A stretch of 46,097 bases of DNA, from positions 1 through 46,097 of the forward strand of contig JAISWZ010000122.1 in the NCBI GenBank assembly GCA_031270945.1, in the 5' to 3' direction. The position numbers and the translations under genes are program-made. Under the pieces are notes generated by a model. It made no database searches, was not told where the DNA came from, and was given only the letters and a program-made list of their open reading frames with translations. This DNA comes from Clostridiales bacterium (GTDB lineage: Bacteria; Bacillota; Clostridia; Lachnospirales; WQUN01). Of this stretch, positions 1-8,057 are shown in pieces (position 1 is the first letter of the stretch; each line of letters begins with the position of its first letter).

Positions 1-14
1 AACGGGGTTACTTT

Positions 15-52
15 ATTGAAAAGGCGGTACATAGAAATGCCGTCTTTTCAAT
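15..52. other. Stem-loop at the left edge
   Basis: Thirteen base pairs (one G-T) close a 12-nt loop: ATTGAAAAGGCGG pairs with CCGTCTTTTCAAT. There is no clean T-run on either side. It may be the end of a transcript that starts outside the window. Confidence 0.45.
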
Positions 53-95
53 GCTTTTCAGAATTTCAGATCAAACGGGAACAGGTTTGGAAGAT

Positions 96-201
96 TTAGT
101 GCATATCCCAAAATTCCGAAATGGCGCCGAAAAAATCCTGGCGAATGCTTCAACGCCGGATTTTTTCGGCGCCTCGGATATAATTTTGGGATATGCTCTT
201 A
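96..201 (+). repeat. Palindromic element, GCATATCCC family (copy 1)
   Basis: A full-length copy runs from TTAGTGCATATCCC to GGGATATGCTCTTA. Nested inside is a second inverted repeat, GGCGCCGAAAAAATCC against GGATTTTTTCGGCGCC, so the whole unit can fold into a long hairpin. It is nearly identical to the copies at 45037-45132 and 36576-36671. There is no gene inside; the open frame through it is a by-product of the repeat. Confidence 0.85.
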
Positions 202-961
202 TTTTTCGCTTGACGCTCTGTCTTTATCTGCATTATATCTCACAAACAAACTTCCTTCAAGCGGTTGCGGTAAAAACATTCAAGCGTCGCGCGATAAACA
301 TATTTTACCTATAAAGAACCCTATTTTTAGCCACATGGCATTGCGTCTATAGGGCAGTCTGCGGCTTGTCTGCAGTTGTGATTTTTGGTGCTTTCTTGTC
401 TTGTTTAAGGGCGTAAAATCGGGCGAAGCGGCAAAAAGCCTTAAAAAAGGCATTTGCGATGTGGCGCTTATCGGACTTGAAAGGCAGACGCAATTCCAGA
501 ACTTGCACTTTCTTAAAAGAGACGCCGGCCCCGTTCAGCCTTCAAAAGCAAGCGCTCTGCTTGTTTCAAGCCAGAAATTAATTTTGGCAAATCCAGCGCT
601 TTTCGACGTATGGCGTCATCTTTCGTTGCCTTAAAAGCATAAATGATTGTCCGAGCTCTGTCAAGCCTTATTTTACACTTTTTCGCATTGCTGGCAGAGC
701 ACATTAAAATATCGACAACATCGCCACTCTTGAAAAAGGCTATTAACGCTTCTGGCCAATGGCAAACATATGGCCCACAGTGTTGCCTGTCAGGGAATAG
801 GCGACGTTAATGATCACTTGTTATCGCACGGGTTATGTGCAACTAGGGTTTTATTATTGGAACGATTTACTATAGGTCTTTCGTTAACGGCAATCTCAAT
901 GCCGCCGCTTATCATTGTTTGCATATGCTTTTTGCAGCTCCCTCCCCTCCACACACACCAC
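202..961. other. Intergenic region without a supported gene
   Basis: Two short opposed open frames (401-634 plus, 513-704 minus) have no ribosome binding site, no recognisable domain and an odd composition. I treat them as chance frames or remnants of a decayed gene. The rest shows no tRNA, rRNA or clear promoter. Confidence 0.5.
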
Positions 962-995
962 AAGAGAGCCTCCAGGCGCGCCTGGAGGCTCTCTT
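962..995. other. Perfect 34-bp palindrome downstream of leuA
   Basis: Both halves read AAGAGAGCCTCCAGGCG on their own strands, giving a perfect 17-bp arm with no loop bases. It is the second of two hairpins met by a transcript leaving leuA. Neither is followed by a T-run on the minus strand, so it is not a textbook intrinsic terminator. It may end or stabilise the leuA mRNA. Confidence 0.6.
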
Positions 996-1007
996 AATCA
1001 CTCATCT

Positions 1008-1033
1008 CGCGTGTGGCGCTTGCGCCACACGCG
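1008..1033. terminator. Perfect hairpin immediately after leuA
   Basis: CGCGTGTGGCGC and GCGCCACACGCG form a 12-bp stem around a TT loop, 13 bases past the leuA stop codon. A T-rich stretch lies on the plus-strand side, so it resembles a plus-strand terminator at least as much as a leuA one. Assignment to leuA is inferred from position. Confidence 0.5.
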
Positions 1034-1046
1034 TTTAGCGCTTTTT

Positions 1047-2690
1047 TTACATCATTTTGTTCACGGCGCTTATGATCGCCCTCAACGAGGACTTGCTTAT
1101 GCTTCCGCTTACCCCAGCCCCGTAGATCTTTCTGCCGCTGGCGTCAGAGACCTCAACGTATGTGATGGCGCGGGATCTGGAGCTGTATTCAAGGGAGTGC
1201 TCGCTGTAGCTTTCTATCTCAAAGACCAGGTCAAAGCGCTTCTTTATGGCTCGGCAGAAGGCGTCCATTATTCCGTCTCCTGTGCCGGTTACAAAGACCT
1301 CTTCGCCGTCTTTGAGGATCTTGGCTTCAACAGTTGTCTCTCCGTTGGTCATTTCCTGGTATCTCATGAGCTTCAGGGGCGCTTCGATGTTTACGTACTC
1401 TTTGTCAAAGAGCTTGTAGATCTCATCTGGGAGCATCTCTTTGCTGCATTCGTCAGATATCTGTGTGACGACAGAGCCGAAGTGCTCTCTCATGCCCTTT
1501 GGCATGCGGATTCCGAAGACGCTCTCCAGGATGTAGGAAACTCCGCCCTTTCCGGACTGGCTATTGATCCTTATGATAGGATCATAGGTTCTGCCCAGAT
1601 CCTTGGGGTCTATCGGCAGGTATGGCACCTCCCAGAGATTTGGGTGATCCTTCATTTTGGCCATGCCCTTGTTTATGGCATCCTGGTGAGAGCCTGAGAA
1701 AGCCGTGAAGACCAGCGATCCTGCATAGGGATGGCGGGGATGGACATTCATGCCCGTTGCCGTCTCATAGCAGTCGATCATGGCGTCAATGGCTGAAAAG
1801 TCCAGTTTCGGGTTTACCCCGTTGGCATAGAGGTTCATGGCGACATTCATGATGTCAGCGTTGCCTGTTCTCTCCCCGTTACCAAAGAGCGTCCCCTCAA
1901 CCCTTTCAGCTCCAGCCATGAGCCCCATTTCCGTGGCGGCGACTGCCGTGCCCCTGTCGTTATGGGCATGGAGGCTTATGACGATTGAGTCCCTGCGCTT
2001 GATGTTTCTGTGGACATACTCGATCTGATCAGCATAAACATTGGGCGGCGCCATCTCCACAGTGTTGGGCAGGTTTATTATGACCTTGTTCTCGGGCGTA
2101 GGCTTCCAAATATCCAGCACTGCGTCGCAGATCTCAACCGCGTAGTCCATTTCCGTTCCCGAGAAGCTCTCAGGTGAATACTCGAAAATGAAGCGGTTTC
2201 TTCCATACTCCATAGCAAGCTCGTTGACAAGCTTGGCGCCGCTGACTGCCAAGTCAATTATCTCCCGCTTGCTCTTGGAGAAAACCACTTCCCTCTGGAG
2301 GGTTGAAGTGGAGTTGTAGAGGTGTATTACCGCCTTTTCCGCGCCTTTAACAGACTCGAAAGTGCGCCTTATGATGTGCTCCCTGGACTGCGTGAGCACC
2401 TGGATAACCGTATCCTTCGGTATCAAGTTCCCCTCTATGAGGGCTCTGGTGAACCTGTACTCGGTTTCTGAGGCCGCTGGGAAGCCGATCTCAACTTCCT
2501 TGAATCCCACTCCCAGCAGGAACTTGAAGAACTCCACCTTCTGCGGCAAAGTCATAGGGGTTTCCAGCGCTTGGTTCCCGTCACGCAGATCTACGCTGCA
2601 CCAGATGGGCGCTTTGCTGACTTGGCAATCCGGCCATTGCCTCTTTTCGAGCTTCACCGGCGAAAAAGGGCGGTACTTTGTGTAGTCCAT
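1047..2690 (-). CDS. leuA: 2-isopropylmalate synthase (LeuA, type 2)
   Basis: It condenses acetyl-CoA with 2-oxoisovalerate to 2-isopropylmalate, the first committed step of leucine synthesis, in the cytoplasm. The 547 residues fit the longer class II form. The N-terminal TIM barrel shows the DRE-TIM signature as DLRDGNQ at residues 34-40, with metal-binding residues including D37 and the HAH pair at 241 and 243. The last 130 or so residues form the C-terminal regulatory domain, where leucine feedback acts in the family. The ATG follows AAGGAGTG by nine bases. It stands alone: no leuB, leuC, leuD or ilv genes are in the window. Expression should respond to uncharged leucine tRNA through the T-box leader upstream. 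Nothing suggests damage. Confidence 0.96.
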   Translation of the reverse strand: MDYTKYRPFSPVKLEKRQWPDCQVSKAPIWCSVDLRDGNQALETPMTLPQKVEFFKFLLGVGFKEVEIGFPAASETEYRFTRALIEGNLIPKDTVIQVLTQSREHIIRRTFESVKGAEKAVIHLYNSTSTLQREVVFSKSKREIIDLAVSGAKLVNELAMEYGRNRFIFEYSPESFSGTEMDYAVEICDAVLDIWKPTPENKVIINLPNTVEMAPPNVYADQIEYVHRNIKRRDSIVISLHAHNDRGTAVAATEMGLMAGAERVEGTLFGNGERTGNADIMNVAMNLYANGVNPKLDFSAIDAMIDCYETATGMNVHPRHPYAGSLVFTAFSGSHQDAINKGMAKMKDHPNLWEVPYLPIDPKDLGRTYDPIIRINSQSGKGGVSYILESVFGIRMPKGMREHFGSVVTQISDECSKEMLPDEIYKLFDKEYVNIEAPLKLMRYQEMTNGETTVEAKILKDGEEVFVTGTGDGIMDAFCRAIKKRFDLVFEIESYSEHSLEYSSRSRAITYVEVSDASGRKIYGAGVSGSISKSSLRAIISAVNKMM

Positions 2691-2755
2691 TGCAATTCAC
2701 TCCTTAAGGTTTTTTTTGGCCTTGGCCGGCAAGCATTGGAGGGACGCTTTTAAGA

Positions 2756-2793
2756 GATATTCCAAAAATTCGGAATTAATTTTTGGATATGCT
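2756..2793. repeat. Internally deleted GCATATCCC-family element
   Basis: Only the two ends remain: GATATTCCAAAAATT joined almost directly to AATTTTTGGATATGCTC. The central stem is lost. It sits in the leuA leader between the T-box terminator and the ribosome binding site, so it is transcribed with leuA. Confidence 0.65.
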
Positions 2794-2812
2794 CTAAAGC
2801 GCTTGAAAGCAA

Positions 2813-3142
2813 TAAAAAAAACCTTCCATCTCCAGCTGTTCTCAGCTTAGAGACGAAAGGTTTGAATTTTCGCGGTACCACTCCAATTTGCCCCCGAAAC
2901 AGGGGGCACACTCTGCCGGATACTTTTCGCTTTTATAAAAAAAGCCTGATATCCTGTCCTAGATAACGGTGGACTCTTCCGTCTAGGCCTACTCCAGGGG
3001 ATTCCCCTTTCAGCCTGCCACTCCAAGGCGAGTTCAGAGTTCTTCGGGACGCCGCTTCGCACCACCCAGCGGCTCTCTGCAGTCCTGAATAAACCTTACT
3101 ACTCCTTATCACAGTGTTTCAGTATTCAATTGGCTTGAATAT
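2813..3142 (-). promoter_or_regulatory. T-box leader of leuA (leucine, specifier CTC)
   Basis: Read on the minus strand, the leader starts near 3137. It shows the stem I landmarks (AAGGAGTAGTAA near its start, then GGGTGGTGCGAAGC), a specifier context GAA-CTC-GCC with the CTC leucine codon at 3032-3030, and the T-box TGGAGTGGTACCGCG at 2885-2871. A 12-bp terminator stem follows, ACCTTTCGTCTC with GAGATGGAAGGT, and a run of nine T at 2821-2813. In this class, uncharged tRNA pairs with specifier and T-box to form the antiterminator and let leuA be transcribed. Leucine specificity rests on both the codon and the downstream gene. Confidence 0.93.
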
Positions 3143-3171
3143 ATAATAAATCAATTATTCCTCAATGTCAA
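3143..3171 (-). promoter_or_regulatory. Promoter of the leuA T-box transcript
   Basis: TTGACA at 3171-3166, a 17-bp spacer, and TATTAT at 3148-3143 on the minus strand. It lies directly upstream of the first conserved T-box sequences. Confidence 0.8.
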
Positions 3172-3206
3172 GCGAAAAATATCATCCATTTTTTGCCTAA
3201 GCTCTT

Positions 3207-3300
3207 AAAGCATATCCTAGATTTAAATTCATGGCCGACAAAGCCCGGCATTGAAGCCTTCGCTTGCCTTGCCATCGCCATATCGGTAAATTTTGGCTAT
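3207..3300. repeat. Degenerate GCATATCCC-family element
   Basis: One end reads AAAGCATATCCTAGATTTAAA; the interior contains CCCGGCATTGAAGCC, like interior segments of better copies; the other end is reduced to AAATTTTGG. This is a decayed copy and its limits are approximate. Confidence 0.4.
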
Positions 3301-3390
3301 TATTATAAAGTCGCAACGCCTGGTTAGAACATATTTCCATCCCTAGTTTCCGGCCTTTTCTTCGGCCTCGTCACCTATCTTTAGCCCATC

Positions 3391-3440
3391 CAGCCCCTAT
3401 CTTCCAGCCTTATTTTCAGCCCCTATCTTCCGGCCTTATG
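3391..3440. repeat. Direct repeat across the stop codon of the radical SAM gene
   Basis: CAGCCCCTATCTTCC is present at 3391 and 3417, followed by AGCCTTAT or GGCCTTAT, a period of about 26 bases. The copy at 3417 encodes the last residues and stop of the minus-strand radical SAM gene; the other lies just past the stop. Weaker echoes continue to about 3340. Confidence 0.7.
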
Positions 3441-4702
3441 GCAAGCCTATACCCGAGGTTCATGACAAAATTCATCCAAACGCTGGTCCTGGAAACCCGC
3501 ATCCGCTTTACGAAGCTTGAGGCTGAGTAAAACCTGCGCCTAAACCTGTTGTAGCCGGCGAAGAGCTCTTCTGGAGTCATTTGGGCTGGGATAAAGGACA
3601 CTGACGTCTTCCCGCTCATGCTGCTCCAGCCAAGCCCAAGGAGCCTGCCTTGGGCCTCTAACTGCTTATGTATCGGGGTCTTGGGAAATGGGGTCAGGAC
3701 GCTCACGGTCACGCCGTCTATGCCAAGCTTCTCGCAGGCGCTCAGGGTCATGTCAAAGACATCCAGCGTGTCGCTGTCAAAGCCGAACACTATGCCAGCC
3801 TGAATCATGATGCCATGGGCATGGATCAGCTTTACGATCCTTTCGTATCCATCAACCCTGTTGACTTGCTTGGCAGCATCTTCCAGCGAGCTTTGCGAGA
3901 AGGACTCAAGGCCAAGGAAAAGGTACGCGCAGCCAGCCGCCTTGGCGGCGGCCAGAAGCTCTTCGTCCTCGCAGTCCCTTATCGTTGCCTGGGCCGCCCA
4001 CCTTCTCTTCAGCGGGGCTATGAGTTTCATGAGCTCCAGCGCGTAGGCCTTGTCGGCAAAGAAGTTGTCATCCCAGAAAACAAAGAACTTCGTCTTAAGG
4101 GCCTTTGCTTCCTTGGCTACCTCGAAAGCTGGCCTGGCTCTGAAGCCCCCTTGGTATATCTGCTTCAGGCAGCAGTAGGAGCAGTTGTGGGGGCATCCCC
4201 TGGTGGCTACGATGGCGCCTTTCATGAGGCTGCTTCTCTTGAGCAAGTCCCATCGGGGCATGGGAAGCCCCGCAAGGGACTGCAATGGCTCAGCCAGGTA
4301 TATCTTTTGGGCCTTTCCCTCCTTGAAGTCATCAAGGAAGCGCGGCCAAGTCAATTCAGCCTCGCCTGTGAAAACATAGTCACATTCCTTGCCCGCCTCT
4401 TCTGGGACAAGCGTTGCGTGAGGCCCTCCCATAGCCACCTTTACCCCCAGTTCCCTGAACCTTCTTGCCATTTCGTAGCAATGGGGAGCATTGGGGGTAT
4501 TAACAGTGATCGCCGCCAAGTCGAATTTTTTCTGGTATGGCACCTTTTGGCGGTACTCGTCTATGACAGTTGCCTTATAGCCTTTCTCAACCGCGAACGC
4601 CGCAAGATAGGGCATGGTTACTTGCGAAAAGTTGTTGAACTGGAATCGCCTGAAGCGGTTTATGTCCCTGTTCTCCGGCTGGATGAGCAAAATGCTGGGC
4701 AT
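3416..4702 (-). CDS. B12-binding-type radical SAM protein of unknown substrate
   Basis: A 428-residue protein. The N-terminal 130 residues have the shape of a B12-binding domain (MPSILLIQPENRD, then GGPHATLVPEE near 92-102, common in this class). The radical SAM core follows with its [4Fe-4S] cysteines C170, C174 and C177 in CPHNCSYC. It then has the usual FWDDNFF and GLESF stretches. The family cleaves S-adenosylmethionine to start radical chemistry, often methylation or ring rearrangement; the substrate cannot be read from sequence. A longer frame to 4771 exists, but AAAGGAGGTGAGG stands six bases before the ATG at 4702 and the promoter lies just upstream, so I start there. The gene is monocistronic and has no recognisable maturation partner nearby. 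The short C-terminus after about residue 380 is basic. Confidence 0.85.
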   Translation of the reverse strand: MPSILLIQPENRDINRFRRFQFNNFSQVTMPYLAAFAVEKGYKATVIDEYRQKVPYQKKFDLAAITVNTPNAPHCYEMARRFRELGVKVAMGGPHATLVPEEAGKECDYVFTGEAELTWPRFLDDFKEGKAQKIYLAEPLQSLAGLPMPRWDLLKRSSLMKGAIVATRGCPHNCSYCCLKQIYQGGFRARPAFEVAKEAKALKTKFFVFWDDNFFADKAYALELMKLIAPLKRRWAAQATIRDCEDEELLAAAKAAGCAYLFLGLESFSQSSLEDAAKQVNRVDGYERIVKLIHAHGIMIQAGIVFGFDSDTLDVFDMTLSACEKLGIDGVTVSVLTPFPKTPIHKQLEAQGRLLGLGWSSMSGKTSVSFIPAQMTPEELFAGYNRFRRRFYSASSFVKRMRVSRTSVWMNFVMNLGYRLAIRPEDRG

Positions 4703-4723
4703 GAGCCTCACCTCCTTTTGACT

Positions 4724-4752
4724 ATCATAACATGCGCGATTACGATAATCAA
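4724..4752 (-). promoter_or_regulatory. Promoter with overlapping palindrome, radical SAM gene
   Basis: TTGATT at 4752-4747, 17 bp, TATGAT at 4729-4724, minus strand. The palindrome GATTACGATAATC (4738-4750) overlaps the -35 and the spacer, where a repressor could act. Operator function is inferred. Confidence 0.6.
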
Positions 4753-4873
4753 CAATTATTTTTCGTGCCACGATAAATTTTTAATGATTTGCGCATGGCG
4801 CCAAGGCCGTCGTAGGCAACTAACAGGCTGCCAATTCTGATAAAAATTTTCTCACCGGGAGCGGCTTAGGCGC

Positions 4874-4899
4874 AAAAAAGCCCGCCCACGGAGCGGGCG
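4874..4899 (-). terminator. Intrinsic terminator after the YesN-like gene
   Basis: On the minus strand GCCCGC and GCGGGC pair around TCCGTGG and are followed by six T. It starts nine bases past the stop codon. Confidence 0.85.
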
Positions 4900-4907
4900 A
4901 GCATTTT

Positions 4908-6539
4908 TCAAAGGCCTCTTCTGGCCGAAATCATTCTTGTGCTTAAAGCGTTGTACTGAGCGCGGTAATCCGTGGTGTTGACTCCCTCATACTTTCTGAA
5001 GACGCTTCTGAAATGCCTTCCGTCGTCATACCCAACCTTCACCGCAACCATGTCATCGCTCATTTCTGTTTCACGCATCAGTTTCTTGGCCTCGTTTAGC
5101 CTGACCCTGACGGCGTAGTCAAGCAGCGGCTTCTTTTCGCGATCAAGGAAAAGCCGGTTGAGGTATTCAGGCGTGGTGCCTAAGGTTCCCGCTATCTTGT
5201 TTATGGAAAAGCTCTCGTAATACTTTTCGTCGCAGATTTTCTTGGCGTCCGCGACCAGCTTGGCGTTAAGGCTTTCATGATACTCAACTATGAACGCGCA
5301 AAAGCTCTTGAGCGCTTTGTCCAGGTATTCGAAGGCTGAGTCTATGTCATCTATCTCCAGGACTTCCTTTGAGGGAAAGAATGTTGTGAAGGGCGACTGC
5401 AAAGGAATGTTCTGCTCGCTCAAGTTGCGGTTTATGGATATTATGATGTTCATCACGAGCTTTGACAGGAACTTGTCCGGAAGCGGCCCGACTCCGCTCA
5501 GGCTGTTGAAGATCTCTTCAAGAAGGATCCTGCAGTATTTGTACTCTCCTATCACAGCTGTGAAAACCAGCCTGTCCTCCAGGTCAAAGGGGTATCTGTA
5601 CGTGATTACGTTTGTGGGCTCCACGTAATGGATAGGGACAACGGTGTTGTATCCGACATGGAACCTGTACCTGAGGGCTGACTCAGCCTCGCGGCAAGAG
5701 ACCGATATGTCTGAGGGGTTTTCATATGTTCGGCCTATGCCTATGGTAACACGGATCTGCATCCGGCTGTAGATTTCCTCTTTCATCTTTTCGCAAAGCT
5801 CTATCATTTTGTCCAGCTCTTCAAACCCTCCAACCAATACGGCCACTTGGTTGAACCTTACGATTGCTGTCTCGCACTGCTTGCCCTTCATCGCTTCGGT
5901 CGCAAAAAAGCAAATCTTGAAGCTAAGCAGGTGCTTCTCTTTTTCGTCCAGTGTCAGCATGACTTTCTTGAACTGGTCAATCCGTATGACAAAAACAGTG
6001 AAACCCTTGGTGAACTGCATCTTGAAGTAGTCGAAGCTCCTGTGGATCTCGGCGTCATTGCCTATGCTTCCGCATAGCAGGTTTGAGAGAAACATTTCCT
6101 TGAAGAGGTAAACCTTCTCGTCATAGTGCTTCGAGAAGTCCTCTTCCTCCCGCCTTGAGTCCTCAACATCCCTGGCTTTCCTGAGCACTGTCTGCATGCA
6201 CCTGGAAAGCTCGGACGGCCTCAAGGGCTTGTACATGTAATCCACCACGCCGAATTCCATGGCCTTGACCATTATCTCGCCTTCGTTAAAGGCGCCGTAC
6301 AGGACTACAAACATTTCCGGCCTTCGCTCATGCAGATCCCGAAGAATGGCGTAAACTGTCGCTCCCAAGAACCGCACGTCAGCGATCAACAGCGCCGCGT
6401 CCAACTCAGCGGCGTTTGGCACAACCGCGTTTTTGTCGTTTGCGATTCCCACTATCTTGAGTTCAGGATGCGCTCCTCTGAGATGGTTCCTAATGTTTTT
6501 CAATATGTCTTGATCCGTGTCTGCCAGCAGAACATTCAT
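4908..6539 (-). CDS. YesN-like response regulator with AraC-type DNA-binding domain
   Basis: 543 residues. Residues 1-120 form a receiver domain with likely phospho-acceptor D54 (IADVRF) and the conserved lysine K104 (YMYKPL). The middle, about 150-400, matches the variable linker region of YesN-type regulators. Residues about 430-535 form the two-helix-turn-helix AraC domain (INKIAGTLGTTPEYLNRLF, then VAVKVGYDDGRHFRSVFRKY). In this family the regulator is paired with a YesM-type sensor kinase and controls sugar transporters, but no kinase gene is in the window, so it is an orphan here. The ATG is preceded by GAGGGAGGGAAG. The nearest ABC sugar operon starts about 6 kb away, so its target is open. 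Confidence 0.9.
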   Translation of the reverse strand: MNVLLADTDQDILKNIRNHLRGAHPELKIVGIANDKNAVVPNAAELDAALLIADVRFLGATVYAILRDLHERRPEMFVVLYGAFNEGEIMVKAMEFGVVDYMYKPLRPSELSRCMQTVLRKARDVEDSRREEEDFSKHYDEKVYLFKEMFLSNLLCGSIGNDAEIHRSFDYFKMQFTKGFTVFVIRIDQFKKVMLTLDEKEKHLLSFKICFFATEAMKGKQCETAIVRFNQVAVLVGGFEELDKMIELCEKMKEEIYSRMQIRVTIGIGRTYENPSDISVSCREAESALRYRFHVGYNTVVPIHYVEPTNVITYRYPFDLEDRLVFTAVIGEYKYCRILLEEIFNSLSGVGPLPDKFLSKLVMNIIISINRNLSEQNIPLQSPFTTFFPSKEVLEIDDIDSAFEYLDKALKSFCAFIVEYHESLNAKLVADAKKICDEKYYESFSINKIAGTLGTTPEYLNRLFLDREKKPLLDYAVRVRLNEAKKLMRETEMSDDMVAVKVGYDDGRHFRSVFRKYEGVNTTDYRAQYNALSTRMISARRGL

Positions 6540-6721
6540 GAGCTTCCCTCCCTCATTTGGAGAATGGGCGCAGGCCTTCCGGCCACTTGCAATCCATGGG
6601 CATCATCCTTTTTAGTATGCGCCTAAGGGCAGAAATAAAAACAAGGGGCGCAAAGAATCTTTTCTAATTTTTCCCTTATCTTTCTCTTTAGTTCCCTTAT
6701 GTACCTGCTCAACGCCCTGGC

Positions 6722-6807
6722 GCATATTCCAAAATTTCTGCCGGAAGAGCCACGCCGCCAGCCTGCGCGAAAAGCGCTGGCAGCTTAAAATCAATTTTGG
6801 GATATGT
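6722..6807. repeat. Palindromic element, GCATATCCC family
   Basis: Ends GCATATTCCAAAATT and AATTTTGGGATATGT; the interior is rearranged relative to the consensus, with a local GCGCGAAAAGCGC hairpin. Confidence 0.65.
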
Positions 6808-7046
6808 GCCTAAAATAGATCATGATAATATATCGTACGACCAATTGAAAATCCTTAGCTAAATTTACTGCCCATTAATAGCTAATTTTCGCCTTGCAAA
6901 TCTCAAAACAGCCTTGCCCATTCATGATAACAGCCCTCGCCAGCAAAATATCATATCCCAAATTTGTTAAAACGCTTTGAAAAGCCTGAATTTAAGCCCT
7001 AGGCAAACATGTCTTTGCAAGACTTTTCGCTATGCAAGCGCTTAAA

Positions 7047-7140
7047 GCATATTCCAAATTTTCGTTAAGGCGCCGAAAAAGTCATCGCAATGCTTTAACG
7101 CGTGACTTTTACAAGCCAAAAAATAAATTTTGGGATATGC
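7047..7140. repeat. Palindromic element, GCATATCCC family
   Basis: Ends GCATATTCCAAATTTTCG and AAATTTTGGGATATGC. The interior carries AAAAGTCATCGCAATGCTTT and ACGCGTGACTTTT, the same sub-type as the copies at 20617 and 37330. Confidence 0.75.
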
Positions 7141-7225
7141 GCGCCGCGCGGCAAAGCGCGCTGCCGCTCGCAAGCCCGGCTGCCCTTTGGGGCCGCAGGG
7201 CTCGCAAGTATGTTGACCCTCTATA

Positions 7226-7849
7226 TTAAACATCGGCATTTGGGTTTTCCGTCTTTTCCTCTTCACCGACGAGAGTGGAGAAGAATTCCACAAGCTCTCC
7301 CTTAAAACGCTTTATCACTGACTCCCCTGGCGCGAACAGATCGCCGTTTTGCAAGTAATAAAAGACTAAGCCCATCCAAGTATTAAACATCATCCGAACT
7401 GGTAGTTCCCTGATTTTCCCTAATCGCATATCCCGCTCCGCCGCCATTTCGAAGTGGAGCATGTTCGCTGAGCGCAGGGAGGCCATCATGATTTTGATGT
7501 CCGCAGGCATATTGCTAAGCTCCATGGTCAGGCGCTTGTAGAAGAGCTCATGCTCCTCGACCAGCTCAAGGAACTCTGTCAAGCACTCCTTGAACCCGAC
7601 CTGGGCCATGGCGATGTCATGCATGCGCTTTCCCGTATCTTCAAAAAAGCGCTCCGTAGCGCTTCTGAACAATTCTTCCTTGGAAGTAAAATGCACAATA
7701 ATAGAGCCATGAGATACGCCCGCTTCATTGGCTATGACGCTTACGGGCACCGAGAAGCCTTGCTCCCCGTATATTCTCATGGCAGTTTTGACGATGCTCT
7801 CACGTGTGGCCTCTTCTTGAAGAGTGCGCTTCCCTTTCGGCTTCTCCAT
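7226..7849 (-). CDS. TetR/AcrR-family transcriptional regulator
   Basis: 207 residues with an N-terminal TetR helix-turn-helix (residues about 12-58, VIANEAGVSHGSIIVHFTSKEELF) and a divergent all-helical ligand domain. The family represses efflux or metabolic genes until a small ligand binds; no such target is adjacent, so only autoregulation is suggested by position. AAGGAGTCTGCTT precedes the ATG. The leader is unusual: a unit of about 47 bases containing the operator-like region, ribosome binding site and start codon is duplicated, and the upstream copy is split by a palindromic element. The upstream copy leaves a small open frame of 11 codons (MAQHNPIYVSD) that ends just before the real ribosome binding site. 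Confidence 0.9.
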   Translation of the reverse strand: MEKPKGKRTLQEEATRESIVKTAMRIYGEQGFSVPVSVIANEAGVSHGSIIVHFTSKEELFRSATERFFEDTGKRMHDIAMAQVGFKECLTEFLELVEEHELFYKRLTMELSNMPADIKIMMASLRSANMLHFEMAAERDMRLGKIRELPVRMMFNTWMGLVFYYLQNGDLFAPGESVIKRFKGELVEFFSTLVGEEEKTENPNADV

Positions 7850-7907
7850 AAGCAGACTCCTTAATCACTGACATATATCGGATTATGCTGAGCCATAAGC
7901 AGACCCC

Positions 7908-8036
7908 TAGTGCATATCCCAAAATTCCGAAATGGCACCGGAAATCCTGGCGAATGCTTTAATTAGTTTGCTCGGGCTTCTTCGAGCAAACACCCGGATT
8001 TTTCCGGTGCCTCGGATATAATATTGGGATATGCTC
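7908..8036 (+). repeat. Palindromic element inserted in the tetR leader (129 bp)
   Basis: It runs from TAGTGCATATCCC to GGGATATGCTC, with nested arms GGCACCGGAAATCC and GGATTTTTCCGGTGCC around a second stem GTTTGCTCGGGC/TTCGAGCAAAC. The neighbouring uninterrupted unit serves as the empty site, so these limits are better supported than for any other copy. A target duplication is at most a TA or TTA and is blurred by a one-base difference. Confidence 0.85.
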
Positions 8037-8042
8037 TTAATC

Positions 8043-8057
8043 ACTGACATATCGGTC
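8043..8057 (-). promoter_or_regulatory. Operator-like site downstream of the tetR -10
   Basis: TGACCGATATGTCA on the minus strand has TGAC/GTCA arms and directly follows the -10 box. A related sequence, CCGATATATGTCA, lies in the second leader unit (7868-7880). TetR proteins commonly bind such sites in their own leaders; binding here is inferred. Confidence 0.45.

Larger units (their letters stand above)
6540..7225. other. Intergenic region with two palindromic elements
   Basis: Besides the two elements annotated separately, a half element (CATATCCCAAATTTG near 6952) is present. The stretch 7140-7205 is GC-rich and repetitive in GCGC. No gene or RNA is recognisable. Confidence 0.5.

Noticed and set aside
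51..314. 87-residue protein
   Set aside because: The frame is mostly a palindromic element and has no ribosome binding site.
401..704. Two small opposed open frames as a toxin-antitoxin pair
   Set aside because: They overlap on opposite strands, lack ribosome binding sites and show no recognisable toxin or antitoxin motif.
915..1697. 260-residue plus-strand protein opposite leuA
   Set aside because: Antisense shadow of a clearly conserved enzyme gene; its frame holds no known domain.
2847..3065. 72-residue protein upstream of leuA
   Set aside because: It lies wholly within the T-box leader; the open frame is incidental.
3668..4840. 390-residue plus-strand protein opposite the radical SAM gene
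   Set aside because: Antisense shadow; the cysteine motif and domain order support the minus strand.
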